From: Paraconiothyrium sp. Pb-2020
Taxonomy: Eukaryota; Ascomycota; Dothideomycetes; Pleosporales; Didymosphaeriaceae
Reading direction: 5' to 3'
Assembly: GCA_022419385.1 (NCBI GenBank)
Contig: JAJUBI010000003.1
Coordinates: 434,001 to 498,000 of the forward strand
DNA length: 64,000 nt
In this document: positions 42,997 to 53,181 of the stretch, in pieces
Position numbering within the stretch: position 1 is the stretch's first letter
How the letters are laid out: every line of letters starts with the position of its first letter
The notes under the pieces: model-generated
Told to the model about the DNA's origin: nothing
What the model saw: only the letters and a program-made list of their open reading frames with translations
Database searches by the model: none
Made by a program: the position numbers and the translations under genes

Positions 42997-44004
42997 ATGT
43001 CCCGATACGCAGAAGCTCACGTTAGCCCTCAAGGCCCAGGGGACGCGCGCCCAACAGCCATTCAGATTATCAAGGATGAAGGAGCTGAGGGCAAGTTGGT
43101 TGGAAAAGTTGTGGTCATCACTGGCACTTCGTCCGGAATTGGAATCGAGACGGCCCGCGCCCTGTCTCTGACTGGAGCAAAGCTGTTGTTGACGGCACGA
43201 AACCTGGAGAAAGCCAAGACTGCTCTGGGTGACATCCTCGAGCCAGGACGTGTTGAACTCGTTGAGATGGACAACACTTCCTTGGAAAGTGTGCGTAATG
43301 CCGGGAGAACCATTCTGATGAAGTCGAACAACCAAATCAACATCCTCATCAACAATGCCGGTATCATGGCGTTGCAGAAGCTGGAGAAGACGAAAGATGG
43401 CTTCGAAATGCAGTTTGGGGTCAATCACCTCGCCCATTTTCTGCTCTTCCAGCTCTTGAAGCCAGCTCTCCTTGCCAGCGCCACCCCTGAGTTCTCATCT
43501 CGAGTCGTCAACCTCTCTTCTTCAGCCCATCATGTGGCCGGGATCAATGAATCAGGCAACTACAACTTTGAGAAGACGGAATATAACGACTGGGTCTCGT
43601 ATGGACAGTCAAAGACTGCGAATATCTACATGACCAATGAGATCGAGCGGCGCTATGGCTCCCGAGGTCTCCATGCAACCAGTGTTCATCCTGGCATGAT
43701 CGCAACGGCACTCATGCAGCACATGGACCCTGCGATGCTCGAGAACTTTAAGAACGATAAGAGCGCATATTTCCATATGAAGTCACCAGAGCAGGGCGCT
43801 GCAACAACAGTGTGGGCTGCGATTGGGAAAGAATGGGAGAACAAGGGCGGAGAGTATCTTGCTGAGTGCGGAAAAACAACTCGTGGAAACGACAAACACG
43901 AGATCTCGGGCGTAGGGTTCTTAGGCTGGGCTTACGACCCCAAAGAAGAGGCGAGACTTTGGAAAGATTCGTTGGAAATGGTCGGGCTCACAGACGAGCA
44001 GTAG
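42997..44004 (+). CDS. Short-chain dehydrogenase/reductase
   Basis: This is a single exon of 335 aa. Classical SDR motifs are TGTSSGIG (residues 42-49) for cofactor binding, NNAGIM, and the catalytic YGQSK (Tyr202, Lys206) with the preceding VVNLSSSAHH serine. The pattern fits the retinol-dehydrogenase / WW-domain-oxidoreductase-like group of fungal SDRs, which use NADP(H) in most cases. The first 35 residues are a variable extension. The basic residue of TARNLEKAK after the second strand also favours NADP(H). The substrate is unknown. The gene is divergent from the Zn2Cys6 regulator, which could control it, and convergent with the Kex2-type repeat gene. I chose the ATG opening MSRYAEAHVS because no earlier in-frame ATG exists. 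Confidence 0.9.
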   Translation: MSRYAEAHVSPQGPGDARPTAIQIIKDEGAEGKLVGKVVVITGTSSGIGIETARALSLTGAKLLLTARNLEKAKTALGDILEPGRVELVEMDNTSLESVRNAGRTILMKSNNQINILINNAGIMALQKLEKTKDGFEMQFGVNHLAHFLLFQLLKPALLASATPEFSSRVVNLSSSAHHVAGINESGNYNFEKTEYNDWVSYGQSKTANIYMTNEIERRYGSRGLHATSVHPGMIATALMQHMDPAMLENFKNDKSAYFHMKSPEQGAATTVWAAIGKEWENKGGEYLAECGKTTRGNDKHEISGVGFLGWAYDPKEEARLWKDSLEMVGLTDEQ

Positions 44005-44684
44005 GTTGCTTAGACAGAAGTCGCAGGAGTGATTTAGGCCTTTAGAACCTTTTCTACGGATGCACTCGTGAATAGCTGTCCTTGCAATGTCCTTCCAAAT
44101 AAAAACGAATCCATCATCGTCATATGCAGCATTGTCTTCATCTGGTCCTCCCGCAGTGCGCTCGTGTGAACGTTACACATTGGGAAAGGATCCGCGGAGT
44201 CATTCCATCTACGTTGCTAAGAATAATTGGTCCTTAGGACTTACCAATGCGACTTCACTTCGCTCGCGGATCCGCAAAAGTTCAACTATGTTCATACACG
44301 ATTGCGCGAGCTTGTGCCACTGAGGACATTGCACCTCGAACAGTGTCTTTTGCAGTGAGAGGTTCGGTAAAAGCGGTGCTTAGGTGAATACAGAATGAAG
44401 TGCGCCATGCACAATGCAAGGGATGTGTAGAAGGGGAGAAAGAGCCGTGTATGGATTTTGCGCTAGTATGGTAGAGACGTGCACGAGTTGATATAGCCGC
44501 TGAAGCAGTGGAAGCCAGGGCGATAATAAGTACTGTTGCAATAGTGGCTTTATATCTAGGTTCTACATTCGATCTGCACGAGGGCCCATGGCCAGCCATT
44601 CCGAGGCCCTGTGTCTACCATTGGAACATTACACAAGTAATAGCTAGGACACTCGATCAACAAGGTCTTGCCACTCCACATCTT
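44005..44684. other. Convergent intergenic
   Basis: Between the ends of the SDR and the repeat-peptide gene. A 105-codon minus-strand frame (44599-44285) with one hydrophobic stretch lies here, but I do not trust it as a gene. Confidence 0.4.
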
Positions 44685-45349
44685 CTAGTTATCTGGCTCG
44701 TCTGCAATATCAAAGTCTTCTTCATCGACCGATAAGGACCTCTTGGTATCAGGCACATCGGAAATCTTAAGATTGTCATCTCCATCAGCGGATAAATCCC
44801 TCCTGGGCGGCGGCCTGCGAGCATTTTCGTTCCCTTGGTTTTCTCTGGCGGCGGCGGTGGGGAGGAGGGCCACGCGTTGCGCCTCGCGCCTATCAAATGC
44901 TGGTGCAATGAGATCAGACAGGTTCCTCCTAGGCGGAGGCCTTCGGGGGTTCCCGTTTCCACCGTTTCCTCCGGGCGGTGGCGGAGGAGGAGGCGGCCCA
45001 CCACGCTGAGCCTCACGCTTGTCAATCGTGATGATGTCGGATACGTCCCGCTTGGTGTAAGGCTCGTTTGAAACATTGAAGTCTTTGTCGTTTTCGTTGG
45101 CAGATAGGTCCCTCCTAGGTGGCGGGGGGCGCCCTCGACCATTGCCGCCGTTTCCCCCGCGCGGAGGAGGAGGAGGAGGAGGTGGAGGGTTTCCGCGTTG
45201 AGCTTCCCGAATGGCGACAGCTGAGTACCTTAGCTATGAATCCACAGCTCCTAGATTAGGAGCAACATACATTCACCCTCGATGGTAATAGGCGAGGCAG
45301 CAACTAGGCCAGCTAGTGCTGCGAGTGCCAGAGTTTGGTGGAACTTCAT
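44685..45349 (-). CDS. Secreted Kex2-type repeat precursor protein (RiPP-like candidate)
   Basis: Two minus-strand exons (45349-45271, 45220-44685) encode 204 aa. A signal peptide (MKFHQTLALAALAGLVAA) is followed by a mature part made of repeated blocks. Three blocks share the order EAQR, a proline run (9 and 8 Pro in blocks one and two), a GGNGGNG linker, PPPRR, and then a peptide starting (D/N)LS. Dibasic sites (RR at 62-63, KR at 83-84, KR at 94-95, RR, RR, RR, KR at 186-187) cut the chain into short acidic peptides that start DLS, DVS, NLS, DLS and SLS. The Glu-Ala after KR or RR recalls the Ste13 trimming dipeptide of yeast alpha-factor. This is the design of Kex2-processed repeat proteins in fungi, some of which are RiPP precursors. 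No Cys or Trp occurs in the repeats, so an alpha-pheromone is unlikely. In block three the proline run has slipped out of frame. The product is unknown. Confidence 0.78.
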
Positions 45350-46885
45350 GTTCAGTGAATGTTCGAATTTGAATTGGTGAAGACGTAATGACTAAGAAGC
45401 TGAATGTAGTAAAAGGAATATCAGGCGAAGATAGAAGATGGCGTACAAGCGAAGATGGAGGATCAACCTACAGAGCTACAATACAACGACGCATCGCTCC
45501 TTTTGAGCGCGCACGAGTCTAGAGCCGCGCGTTCGATGCATGTGAGGGAGACAAAACATGCTCAGCAGTTCTGCGAAGAAGACTTTCCACTGGCCCTCGT
45601 TTCTCTTGTCCCCCAGCAAGGCTGGTACGAGTCCACGAACGTGGCAGTGGCGTCACGAAGAAACAGAGCACTGCGTATGGCTAGCTGGGTTCCGACAGAT
45701 TGACACCATGACGACAAAGACATTACGTTGACATCGCTGTCCAGCTGTGTCAAGTCATGCCTTGAGAAACACCAAATGAACAATTGCATACGAAAGATGA
45801 AGCATCGAAGTTGCGCGTTCTACGATCCTTCTGAAACCTTCCTAAAACTTTCCCTTTGCGGTGCTACCGGTAGCGGGGGCTTGGGGTCGCTTGTCGCGCT
45901 AGGTGTGACGATCGAAGCCTGAAGCAACACCAACTGACAACGAGAACATCATGGTTTACCCTTTCTCCATGGCATTAGAAGGCTTAGCATCCCCGCACGG
46001 AGTGCCAGGTGGGTTGGGGACTCATGAGGTTCAAGGCGGAGGTTGCGGTGGGCCCACGCAATTGTCGCACATGCCTCCGTTCACAGATCTTCGAACCGTC
46101 TCCACATTGCGACTCAGCGTTATGCCCTCTAAAGACTCCTGAGAATCAATGACACGGAAGTTGCGTGACGTCCCAACGACCGCATATGCAGCATGAACAA
46201 TCGGATCTGCCACTCGCAATCAGGCTACGCATACACGAATGCGTTGTACCACATCGGCGAAGGCGAAACTGCCATAGGTCTTGTAAGAGTATACGGAGAT
46301 TAACAATCGCAATCCTAGTGCGAGCTATCTGTTGCTCGATGTTTAGCCGCGGGAGCTAAAATTGAATGGTGCACAGCCGAATGGAGGAGATTGACCTTCC
46401 TATGTCGGCCCCAATGTAAGCTATCTTTCGCGCACTCCTGCCTCAATACCCGTCTTCTAGGCCCCCGCGTTCCCGACCGGCCAATTCGCCAATTGGAACA
46501 TTGGAAAGGATGCCGAATTAGAACCGGGGTAAATTTTTTCAAAGAAATGGCTTGTAACTCACCAGCTGAAGCCCTCTAGGCGAGCGTACACAGCACTCGC
46601 GGAACATTCCGCTCTGTCTTCTGTGTGGCCAGTGCTGTACTCCGGCCCTGTCGCTCCCCTCTTTGGGTACTAGATTACGGCGTTTGCCAGCATTGCACCA
46701 TAGTGACGGTGTGCATCATGAGGAGCAAAACCGCGAGGATGGAACCACGGAACCTGTATATGTTCCAAGCCTTCACCTGGTGTGCACGCAGCGACAATTA
46801 AACCCTACGAAACCGGCATAATCGATCGCCAGATCACTGCTCCCTAAGCCGGCGGCTCTGTCTCGCGTCAACATTACAATCGAAT
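45350..46885. other. Intergenic, 1.5 kb
   Basis: The left part is the promoter of the repeat-peptide gene. An 82-codon frame at 45455 starts with ATG but has no motif. No other feature is supported. Confidence 0.45.
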
Positions 46886-47504
46886 ATGTCGCCCACAGGT
46901 AGGACGAGGGATCAGCAGGCCGATATCAAATGCTACTGCGTAGATATTCATGCGCCTTCCGAAGTGTCCCGATGTCCATCATCGCCCAAACTCACTATAG
47001 AGTCTGCACAAAATGTGGCCCAGATTCTAGAGCTTCCTCTGCTGGTTCTCGACGAGGTGACGTCCGCCAAAACTGGCGTGCCAATAGCCTTTCAACCTTC
47101 TAGCGATGATACGCTTCTAGGGAAACAAATCGTGTGCGGAAAAGGGGATGAAGTACAACAAGAATTCCCCAGCGCATTCGACGAGCTTATACGTTCACAA
47201 GAGCACGATCAGTTCGTAAACCGCGTCGGAACATCGCTAGTGTTGTTCTTGTTCCTGCTCATTGTAGGGCACGTAGTGTGGAACAGGTGAGGTGACCTCC
47301 AACACGCCTTGATCGCTGCTAAACAAAACAAGGTTTGTCCGTAGAAGATGGCATATGGCGTCAAGCCATGTTGAGCTCGACAGTATCAACGACGAGGAAC
47401 TTTGGGAAGGGAGAACACTCCACGAGAATGATGACTATACTATCGAATGGATCAAGAAGAGCCGAGAAGCCCAGGCTGATTTTGCTATGACCTCGAACCG
47501 ATGA
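46886..47504 (+). CDS. Hypothetical single-pass membrane protein
   Basis: Two exons (46886-47286, 47333-47504) encode 190 aa. I do not recognise a family. The N-terminal 110 residues are hydrophilic with four Cys in the first 35 or so (CYC, SRC). One clear membrane segment, TSLVLFLFLLIVGHVVW, lies near residues 118-134. It is followed by a positively charged patch (RFVRRRW) and a 50-residue acidic tail, so the N-terminus may face outward if the positive-inside rule holds. No signal peptide precedes it. Two acceptors 12 nt apart (after 47332 or 47344) both keep the frame and differ by four residues. It is a moderately supported gene because splice sites and composition agree. Confidence 0.6.
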
Positions 47505-48066
47505 GCTTTCACAGACAACTACAGATCACGATTCGACAGTTGCAGAAGCTGTAATGTCACCATCAACTCTGCATCAGGGAAGAATAATAATGCACGGAAA
47601 TCCCCGCCATCTGTTTCGCAAAGACGAACCGGGTCATATAGAACAAATACGGACGCTCGACAGGTTATAGAAAACCTGCATACCTGAACTTGTCCCCCTG
47701 TTTAAGGGCAGTGGGACCTACAACCGACCACTCTCAAAATAAAACACTACAGCCAAGCCTCGCCTCCAATTACCCACATCGATCTGTGACGGGAGAACAC
47801 AGCTGAACTAATGTCTGGCCGGAAAGGATACATTACTTTGTTGGCTCGTGAAGGGGCTAGACCTATTTCGTGCAAAGACGCGACGCTACTCGAAAGCATC
47901 GTCACTGGACACATAGATGCAGACGTACATATAAAGACCCAATTTATTATCCAGAGAAGGGTTCTAAACATGAGTATGCTTTGCAAGACTCTCGATATCA
48001 TACAAGTACTCCTCCCACCTCGCGCTACAATTACGTTTCTTAAGCCACAAGTCCATCATTAAGACC
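47505..48066. other. Intergenic before amidohydrolase
   Basis: Promoter and leader of the amidohydrolase. An 83-codon frame at 47811 is not supported by any motif. Confidence 0.45.
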
Positions 48067-49188
48067 ATGTCACCCACAACCATTACCAACGTCCTTATCT
48101 TCGACGGCGAGAAAACCAACTCCAACCAATCCTCCATCACCTTCGACCCCTCCACCGGCCTCGTCGTCCCCTCCACAGACGCAGCCACACTTATCGACGG
48201 CACAAGCTGCACTCTCCTCCCCGGCCTCTGGGACACCCACGTCCACCTCTCCAACCCCACCGCCCACTCCGTCCCCTCCTCCCTCGCTCTATGCAAGACC
48301 ATGATCGCATGCGGCATAACCACAGCTCTCGACTGCGGAAACCTCCCCCGTGCGCACCACCAAATCCTTCAGAAAGCTCCCATCGCTCCAGACATCCTCC
48401 ACGTGAATAACTTCGCCACTAGCACAGGAAGCACGCACTCGAAGTTCGAAATGACAGATCCCTCCAGCATAGTGGATACTATCTCCTCCGCCATCGCTTT
48501 CGTCGACGAGCGCGTAAAACAGGGTGCGGACTTCATCAAGATCGTCGCAGACAAGCCCGGCCCCAGTCAAGACGTTGTAAACCAGCTTTCGCGCTCCGCA
48601 CACGGCTATGGGAAGAAGACGATCGTGCATGCCTCGCGCCACGCTGCGTTTCTCATGGCGCTGCAAGCTGAGCCACCGGTCTCGGTTATCACGCATGTTC
48701 CGCTGGATGAGCCGCTCACAAACGAACAGGCGCGGTTGATGAGGGAGAAGGGGATAGTATCTGTGCCTACACTTGTTATGATGGAGACGTTGGCTAAGTC
48801 TGGGCGGGTTCCGGGTGTTTCGTTTGAGGCTGCTATGCAGTCTGCGAAGGCTTTGTACAGTGCTGGTGTGCATATGCTGGTGGGGACTGATTCGAATCAG
48901 AGCGCTGTTGCGGGGGTGAGGCATGGGGAGGCGGTGTGGCGGGAGATGGAGCTGCTGCAGGAGGTAAGGCTGTCGCCCGTGGAGATACTGAGGGCGGCTA
49001 CGGGACTTTCTGCAGAGCTTTTAGGGGTGAACGACAAAGGATTCTTGAGGGTGGGTAAGCGGGCTGATTTAGTGCTTGTGAGGGGTGATCCGACGACGGA
49101 TATTGGAGCATTGAAGGAAGTTGTTAGCGTGTGGAAAGCGGGGTTTAGAGTTGACTGTAAGGAGGATGCTGTTATTGGCGAGGAATAG
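48067..49188 (+). CDS. Amidohydrolase family protein
   Basis: This is a single exon of 373 aa with the metal-dependent hydrolase barrel. The first ligands are in GLWDTHVHLSNP; the bridging Lys is probably in ADFIKIVADKPGP. Further ligands are His in KTIVHASRHAA and SVITHVPLDEP, and the catalytic Asp in HMLVGTDSNQS. The C-terminal segment, KRADLVLVRGDPTTD, is the usual composite sheet domain. The pattern resembles imidazolonepropionase-like amidohydrolases, which hydrolyse cyclic amides or related bonds. The exact substrate is not readable. No signal peptide is present, so it should be cytosolic. Its 3' end faces that of the next gene across 36 nt. Confidence 0.88.
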   Translation: MSPTTITNVLIFDGEKTNSNQSSITFDPSTGLVVPSTDAATLIDGTSCTLLPGLWDTHVHLSNPTAHSVPSSLALCKTMIACGITTALDCGNLPRAHHQILQKAPIAPDILHVNNFATSTGSTHSKFEMTDPSSIVDTISSAIAFVDERVKQGADFIKIVADKPGPSQDVVNQLSRSAHGYGKKTIVHASRHAAFLMALQAEPPVSVITHVPLDEPLTNEQARLMREKGIVSVPTLVMMETLAKSGRVPGVSFEAAMQSAKALYSAGVHMLVGTDSNQSAVAGVRHGEAVWREMELLQEVRLSPVEILRAATGLSAELLGVNDKGFLRVGKRADLVLVRGDPTTDIGALKEVVSVWKAGFRVDCKEDAVIGEE

Positions 49189-49224
49189 GTCCTACTCCAG
49201 ACATAATGTATTAGAGCCCTAGAT

Positions 49225-50091
49225 TTAGTTGAGCATTGTATATGAAGGAAGGCTTGGCTCCTTAGCAAGGGGCGCCCTATCCCCACTCTTTGCCTGGTCG
49301 TCTTTCCTCCTCATTTTCTTCGCTATTACCCATCCACACAGGCACACGACCAGAATCCCAGCAAGAATGCCCAGTACACTGCCCACATCAGACCACGCAT
49401 CCACCGCTTGCTTTACATCTTCGCTCGAGGGTGCTCGTGTGTGTTCGTGCCGTGGGATATCGCCCGTTTGAGTTACCCCAGACGAACGTTGTGAAGTCGA
49501 GTAGATGGCGGACTGGAGATCATTTCCAGACATAGACACCGAATCGACCGTAGGCGTAGTCGTATAAACCGATCTTCTCGAAGAAGCTTCATGTGTAGTA
49601 TGCGTAGGCCCAGTCACCAAATCCCCAATGATAGAAGCGAGGTCCAGAGACGACGTAAGAGACCGGCATGCCTCCAGCGTCTTCCAATGGTCTTGATTAC
49701 AAACCTCCACCGCCCTCAACAGCCCCTCCCTTCTCACAGCGCTCTCAACATTCTCCACCCGTCGCACCAATCCCTCTAGCTTTTCCCCTACACGCGCCTG
49801 CGCCTCGTCACTGCTCTCATTTCCGCTCGCTTGAAGACGGTACGAGACTGGCGCCCAGACGCCGAAAACGATTGCGCTTGCTACGCCTAGGATCTTGAGC
49901 GCCCATTGGAAGATAGTTTCAAAAGGAATGGACCTCTTTGCGCGAGACTCGTTCACGAGTGTGTCTACATCACTCTCGTCATCGCCAAGCTTAGGTTTCT
50001 CGGAAATGCTGCGGTCTGAAGGTGTGCGCGAGAGGGTGGATGAGTAAGTTGGCGGTTGGTACCGTGAGAGTCTGCTCTTCTGATCTATCAT
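49225..50091 (-). CDS. Hypothetical two-helix membrane protein
   Basis: This is a single minus-strand exon of 288 aa. I do not recognise a family. A Ser/Arg/Asp-rich N-terminus of about 58 residues precedes a first membrane segment (FQWALKILGVASAIVFGVW). A coiled-coil-like region with heptad-like Leu/Val (EKLEGLVRRVENVESAV) follows, then a Ser/Thr-rich stretch. A second segment, GSVLGILAGILVVCLCGWVI, lies near residue 255 and is followed by a basic tail. Both ends may lie on the same side of the membrane. The composition is protein-like and the frame is uninterrupted for its full length. Confidence 0.7.
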   Translation of the reverse strand: MIDQKSRLSRYQPPTYSSTLSRTPSDRSISEKPKLGDDESDVDTLVNESRAKRSIPFETIFQWALKILGVASAIVFGVWAPVSYRLQASGNESSDEAQARVGEKLEGLVRRVENVESAVRREGLLRAVEVCNQDHWKTLEACRSLTSSLDLASIIGDLVTGPTHTTHEASSRRSVYTTTPTVDSVSMSGNDLQSAIYSTSQRSSGVTQTGDIPRHEHTRAPSSEDVKQAVDAWSDVGSVLGILAGILVVCLCGWVIAKKMRRKDDQAKSGDRAPLAKEPSLPSYTMLN

Positions 50092-50446
50092 AACTGGGAT
50101 TTGGGCAGTTAGGCTTTAAGGGTCAGTGATAGCAAAGAGGCGGGGATTCTTGGTGTAAATGTCTGGTTGCTGAGGCTGTGCGCGCATCTTGTGGCGGAGT
50201 CAGCGATCCCGCATCAGCAATCGCAAAAGTCCTCCCCGGATGGGATAGTGGGGGTGATTGACTAGCAGTGTATCAGCATCTCGCGCGAATGTGGCACGGC
50301 TCTTGCAGAAATAAGGGTTCTATAGGCTATAAGCTACACGTAGAGCTACACGTACCCATCCGTATACACACAAAGGGAATTGAATTTCGAAACAAGGATT
50401 TTCCGTCATGCATATCCGCCGCTAAACCCACCTCAGAATGCAACAC
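50092..50446. other. Intergenic
   Basis: Between the membrane protein promoter and the MIC60 3' end. No other feature is seen. Confidence 0.5.
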
Positions 50447-52435
50447 TTAGTCTACAAGCAGACTCTGCAACCGTGCCTCTGTAGCAATCACATCCAGAGC
50501 CTGCTTTACTTCGAGGACTCTTCGGCACTCGCCGAGCCAGTCCTTGCTGAGCACCTTCGCCCAGCCTTGGAGACCGTTCATCTCGCGAGCTGCTGCATCG
50601 AGGTCGCCTTCTTCGAGGAGCGCTTCTGTCCTGGCGAGGACGGCTTCGACGTCTTGTCCTACAGCGACGCCAGCCTTCTTGAACATGACCTTTGACATGG
50701 CCAAGGAGGCAAGGTGCGATGCAACACCTGCATCCTCGGGGAGAAGAGCAGCTTTCCGCACCTCCTGAGCGACACGTCGGAAACGGTCAATGAGCTGTGC
50801 CGAGTTGGGGATGCCACGCTGGTATGCAGCCGGGTTGATGCTCGCGATAGCGGCGCCGACAACAGCGTCGTCAGCGGCAATCTCCTTCAAAGCAGCGAGC
50901 TCGGTGATGAAGGGCTTCGGTACGACCTGGTTCTCTAGAGCAGACTTTACGGCTTCAACGGCGACCACGAGATGCTGCGTCTTGAGATTCGCGTCAATGA
51001 CCTGGTTCCACTCTGCAGTCAGCTTCTCTAGCTCTTGCACGGAGGAAGAGAGCTCGTTGAGCTTTCCAAGTCGGCCTTCGCGCTCGTGCTCAACCTGATC
51101 CCGTACAGACGTGGCAAACTTGCGCTGGAGGGCGATGCTCTGCTCAAGCAGCTCGTTCTTCAGCTTCTGCTCGTAGACCTTCTGGGCAGCGTCCAATTCA
51201 GAGCGCATCCTCTCCCTGTACGCCTGAGCAAGACGCTCGCGCTCGTTCTCGTATTCCTCCTTCCATTGTGTCTCCTGAACCTTCATCTGGTGGTCGAGGC
51301 GCTGAACCAGCTCCTTTGCGGCGCCATCGAACTCAGTGTGAGCGGCATTGATCTGTTCCTCGGCCGTCTTCTGAATGTTCGCTTTGAGCAGGTTGATGTC
51401 CTCTACCACTTTGCTGAGTTCCGACTTGGCCTTTTCCAGAGCAGAACCGTACTTGTTGTCGCGAGAAGAGTCGGCGTTGATGACGGTGATGATATCGTTC
51501 ACGATCTTTACCACGTCCTGCACTACGGGCTCGCCGGCTTGCGGAACATTAAGGTGATCGATCTGCGCAATGGGCTTCGCTGGGGCCGGGGCAGGCTTCT
51601 CCTCCTTTACTGGCGCAGGCTGCGCTTCCTCCTTTGGCAATAACTTATGGCTGATGGATTCAGTAGACTTCTCATCCTTCTTGGCCTCTCCAGGGGCCTT
51701 GTCCGGGGTGGTTGGCGAGGCGACCTTGGGTGAAGGTGAGGCTTTGTCGTGAGCAGCTTTGGCGTTGTCTCCGACAGCACTGACGTGCGGGCCACTCACG
51801 GCCAGATCAGAGCCGCCCTCGGTGGCTAACCGCGAGGTGAGGCCGCTCTTTCCGGCTATGGTAACCTTGTTCTCACCCGTGGTCTGCGGATGTAATCGTG
51901 GCTGGCCAGCGCGTCCAGGGAAGCGTCTCCGGAATTCGCGTTCCTCAAAGTAGGCCACGGCATCTTCGCCAAAGGGTATGTATTCGGTGAAGAAGTCGTG
52001 GAAGTTGTCCGAAACGAGCGAGTACCACACACCACCAGCGTATCCGAGGGCAGAAAGCAGCAACGTGTAGAACAAAAGGCGGCCAAGACGACGCTTCCTC
52101 TTCGGCTTCGGTGCGCTCTTCGGGTCGGGGGCTACGCTGGCGGTTCCGGGGCCGGTGGGAGGCGTGGTCGCGGGCTGCTCGACGGGTGCAGAACGGGAAG
52201 CACCCGTCTCGGGAGCCGGTGGTGGCTTCGGGATGTCAGACGTGGGTATTGTCGCGTTCTCGACGGGCGTAGCTTGCGACGGGGTGACGGAGGGCGCGGG
52301 ATTTGGGAGTTGCGTCTCGCCCAATGTCTTTTTATCGTCGGCGTAGAAGCGATGGGCTTGCTGCCACTGCGGGCGGACCCTAGGGGCAATTGGCCTCAGG
52401 GCTGGCCGGGCGCGCAGGATCGAGGCGCGCAGCAT
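50447..52435 (-). CDS. MIC60: MICOS subunit MIC60 (mitofilin)
   Basis: This is a single minus-strand exon of 662 aa. The order of parts is that of fungal MIC60: an Arg/Ala-rich mitochondrial targeting sequence (MLRASILRARPALRP), a Pro-rich matrix stretch, one membrane helix near residues 119-140 (LLFYTLLLSALGYAGGVWYSL), a long charged coiled coil, and the conserved C-terminal mitofilin domain including VGAAIASINPAAYQRGIPNSAQ and LASHLASLAMSKVMFKK. MIC60 sits in the inner membrane and shapes crista junctions with its C-terminus in the intermembrane space. The start is the ATG at the targeting peptide. The same frame stays open for 71 more codons upstream, but that part is not protein-like. No intron is needed. 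Confidence 0.95.
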   Translation of the reverse strand: MLRASILRARPALRPIAPRVRPQWQQAHRFYADDKKTLGETQLPNPAPSVTPSQATPVENATIPTSDIPKPPPAPETGASRSAPVEQPATTPPTGPGTASVAPDPKSAPKPKRKRRLGRLLFYTLLLSALGYAGGVWYSLVSDNFHDFFTEYIPFGEDAVAYFEEREFRRRFPGRAGQPRLHPQTTGENKVTIAGKSGLTSRLATEGGSDLAVSGPHVSAVGDNAKAAHDKASPSPKVASPTTPDKAPGEAKKDEKSTESISHKLLPKEEAQPAPVKEEKPAPAPAKPIAQIDHLNVPQAGEPVVQDVVKIVNDIITVINADSSRDNKYGSALEKAKSELSKVVEDINLLKANIQKTAEEQINAAHTEFDGAAKELVQRLDHQMKVQETQWKEEYENERERLAQAYRERMRSELDAAQKVYEQKLKNELLEQSIALQRKFATSVRDQVEHEREGRLGKLNELSSSVQELEKLTAEWNQVIDANLKTQHLVVAVEAVKSALENQVVPKPFITELAALKEIAADDAVVGAAIASINPAAYQRGIPNSAQLIDRFRRVAQEVRKAALLPEDAGVASHLASLAMSKVMFKKAGVAVGQDVEAVLARTEALLEEGDLDAAAREMNGLQGWAKVLSKDWLGECRRVLEVKQALDVIATEARLQSLLVD

Positions 52436-53181
52436 GATGGCACCCTCCAATGCTTCGAGATGGGGAGTTCGAGGTTGGCGATGGTCGTCCGACAGCTGCA
52501 GAATCTTGGAGAGCTCCAGCGTCACAAAGCTCGCACGGGCCACGCACTGATCGATCCCGTTCCGCTCCGGTAAACACACCAATTGATGCCTCAGGCCTGC
52601 AACACCACACTCATCTCTCCTCGTGCCTCTCGGGATCGCGCGCTCCATAAAGCGTTTGCCCGAATTCGATCAAATACTGTTTGCTCTTCACTAACTAGTC
52701 CACTAACTGATTCTCCAACGTACATGCAGCTCTGTCACTAATAGGCTCCACGTTTCTGCGGCTGTCTCGGGCTTCCAAATGACAAACTCAAGTCCGGCAC
52801 CCGGTCCTTACAAAAAGCACCTTTGCACACCCACTGCACCGTCTCCTCACACCTCCTGATTTCTCACAAAAGGTTGGCCGTCCGTTGGAACACGTCGCTG
52901 AGACACGCAGCTGAACACCGCCACCTACTGCACGGCACTCCAACGTCATCGCACCATGACTCCCCTCCCTTCTAGGCAGCCATATCGCAACACCGATTGA
53001 CCTCGCTCGCACCCCGCCTGGCGCTCCTACCCCACTTCATCACCCGCATTGCATCTACACTGCAGTAGTGATTTCATTCTGTGGCTGTTCTACCCCACTG
53101 TTTTCTCTTGCCGGAGCCATCTCACTCCAGCTACGCACTTTGATCACCTGGACCGAACACCTGTTCTCAGCCTCCCCGTAA
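52436..53181. other. Divergent intergenic, MIC60 and hypothetical gene
   Basis: This is the promoter region of MIC60 (minus) and of the gene at 53182 (plus). Pyrimidine-rich leader sequence lies before 53182. No further gene is seen. Confidence 0.5.

Noticed and set aside
42988..43437. Long antisense frames over the SDR gene
   Set aside because: They are shadows of the sense frame; the sense protein has all SDR motifs.
44282..44599. 105-codon minus-strand frame with one hydrophobic helix
   Set aside because: It sits about 90 nt beyond the repeat-peptide stop in what is probably 3' UTR, and lacks any other support.
44685..45349. Reading the repeat precursor as an alpha-pheromone gene
   Set aside because: Pheromone repeats of filamentous ascomycetes carry a Trp-Cys core; these repeats contain neither Trp nor Cys.
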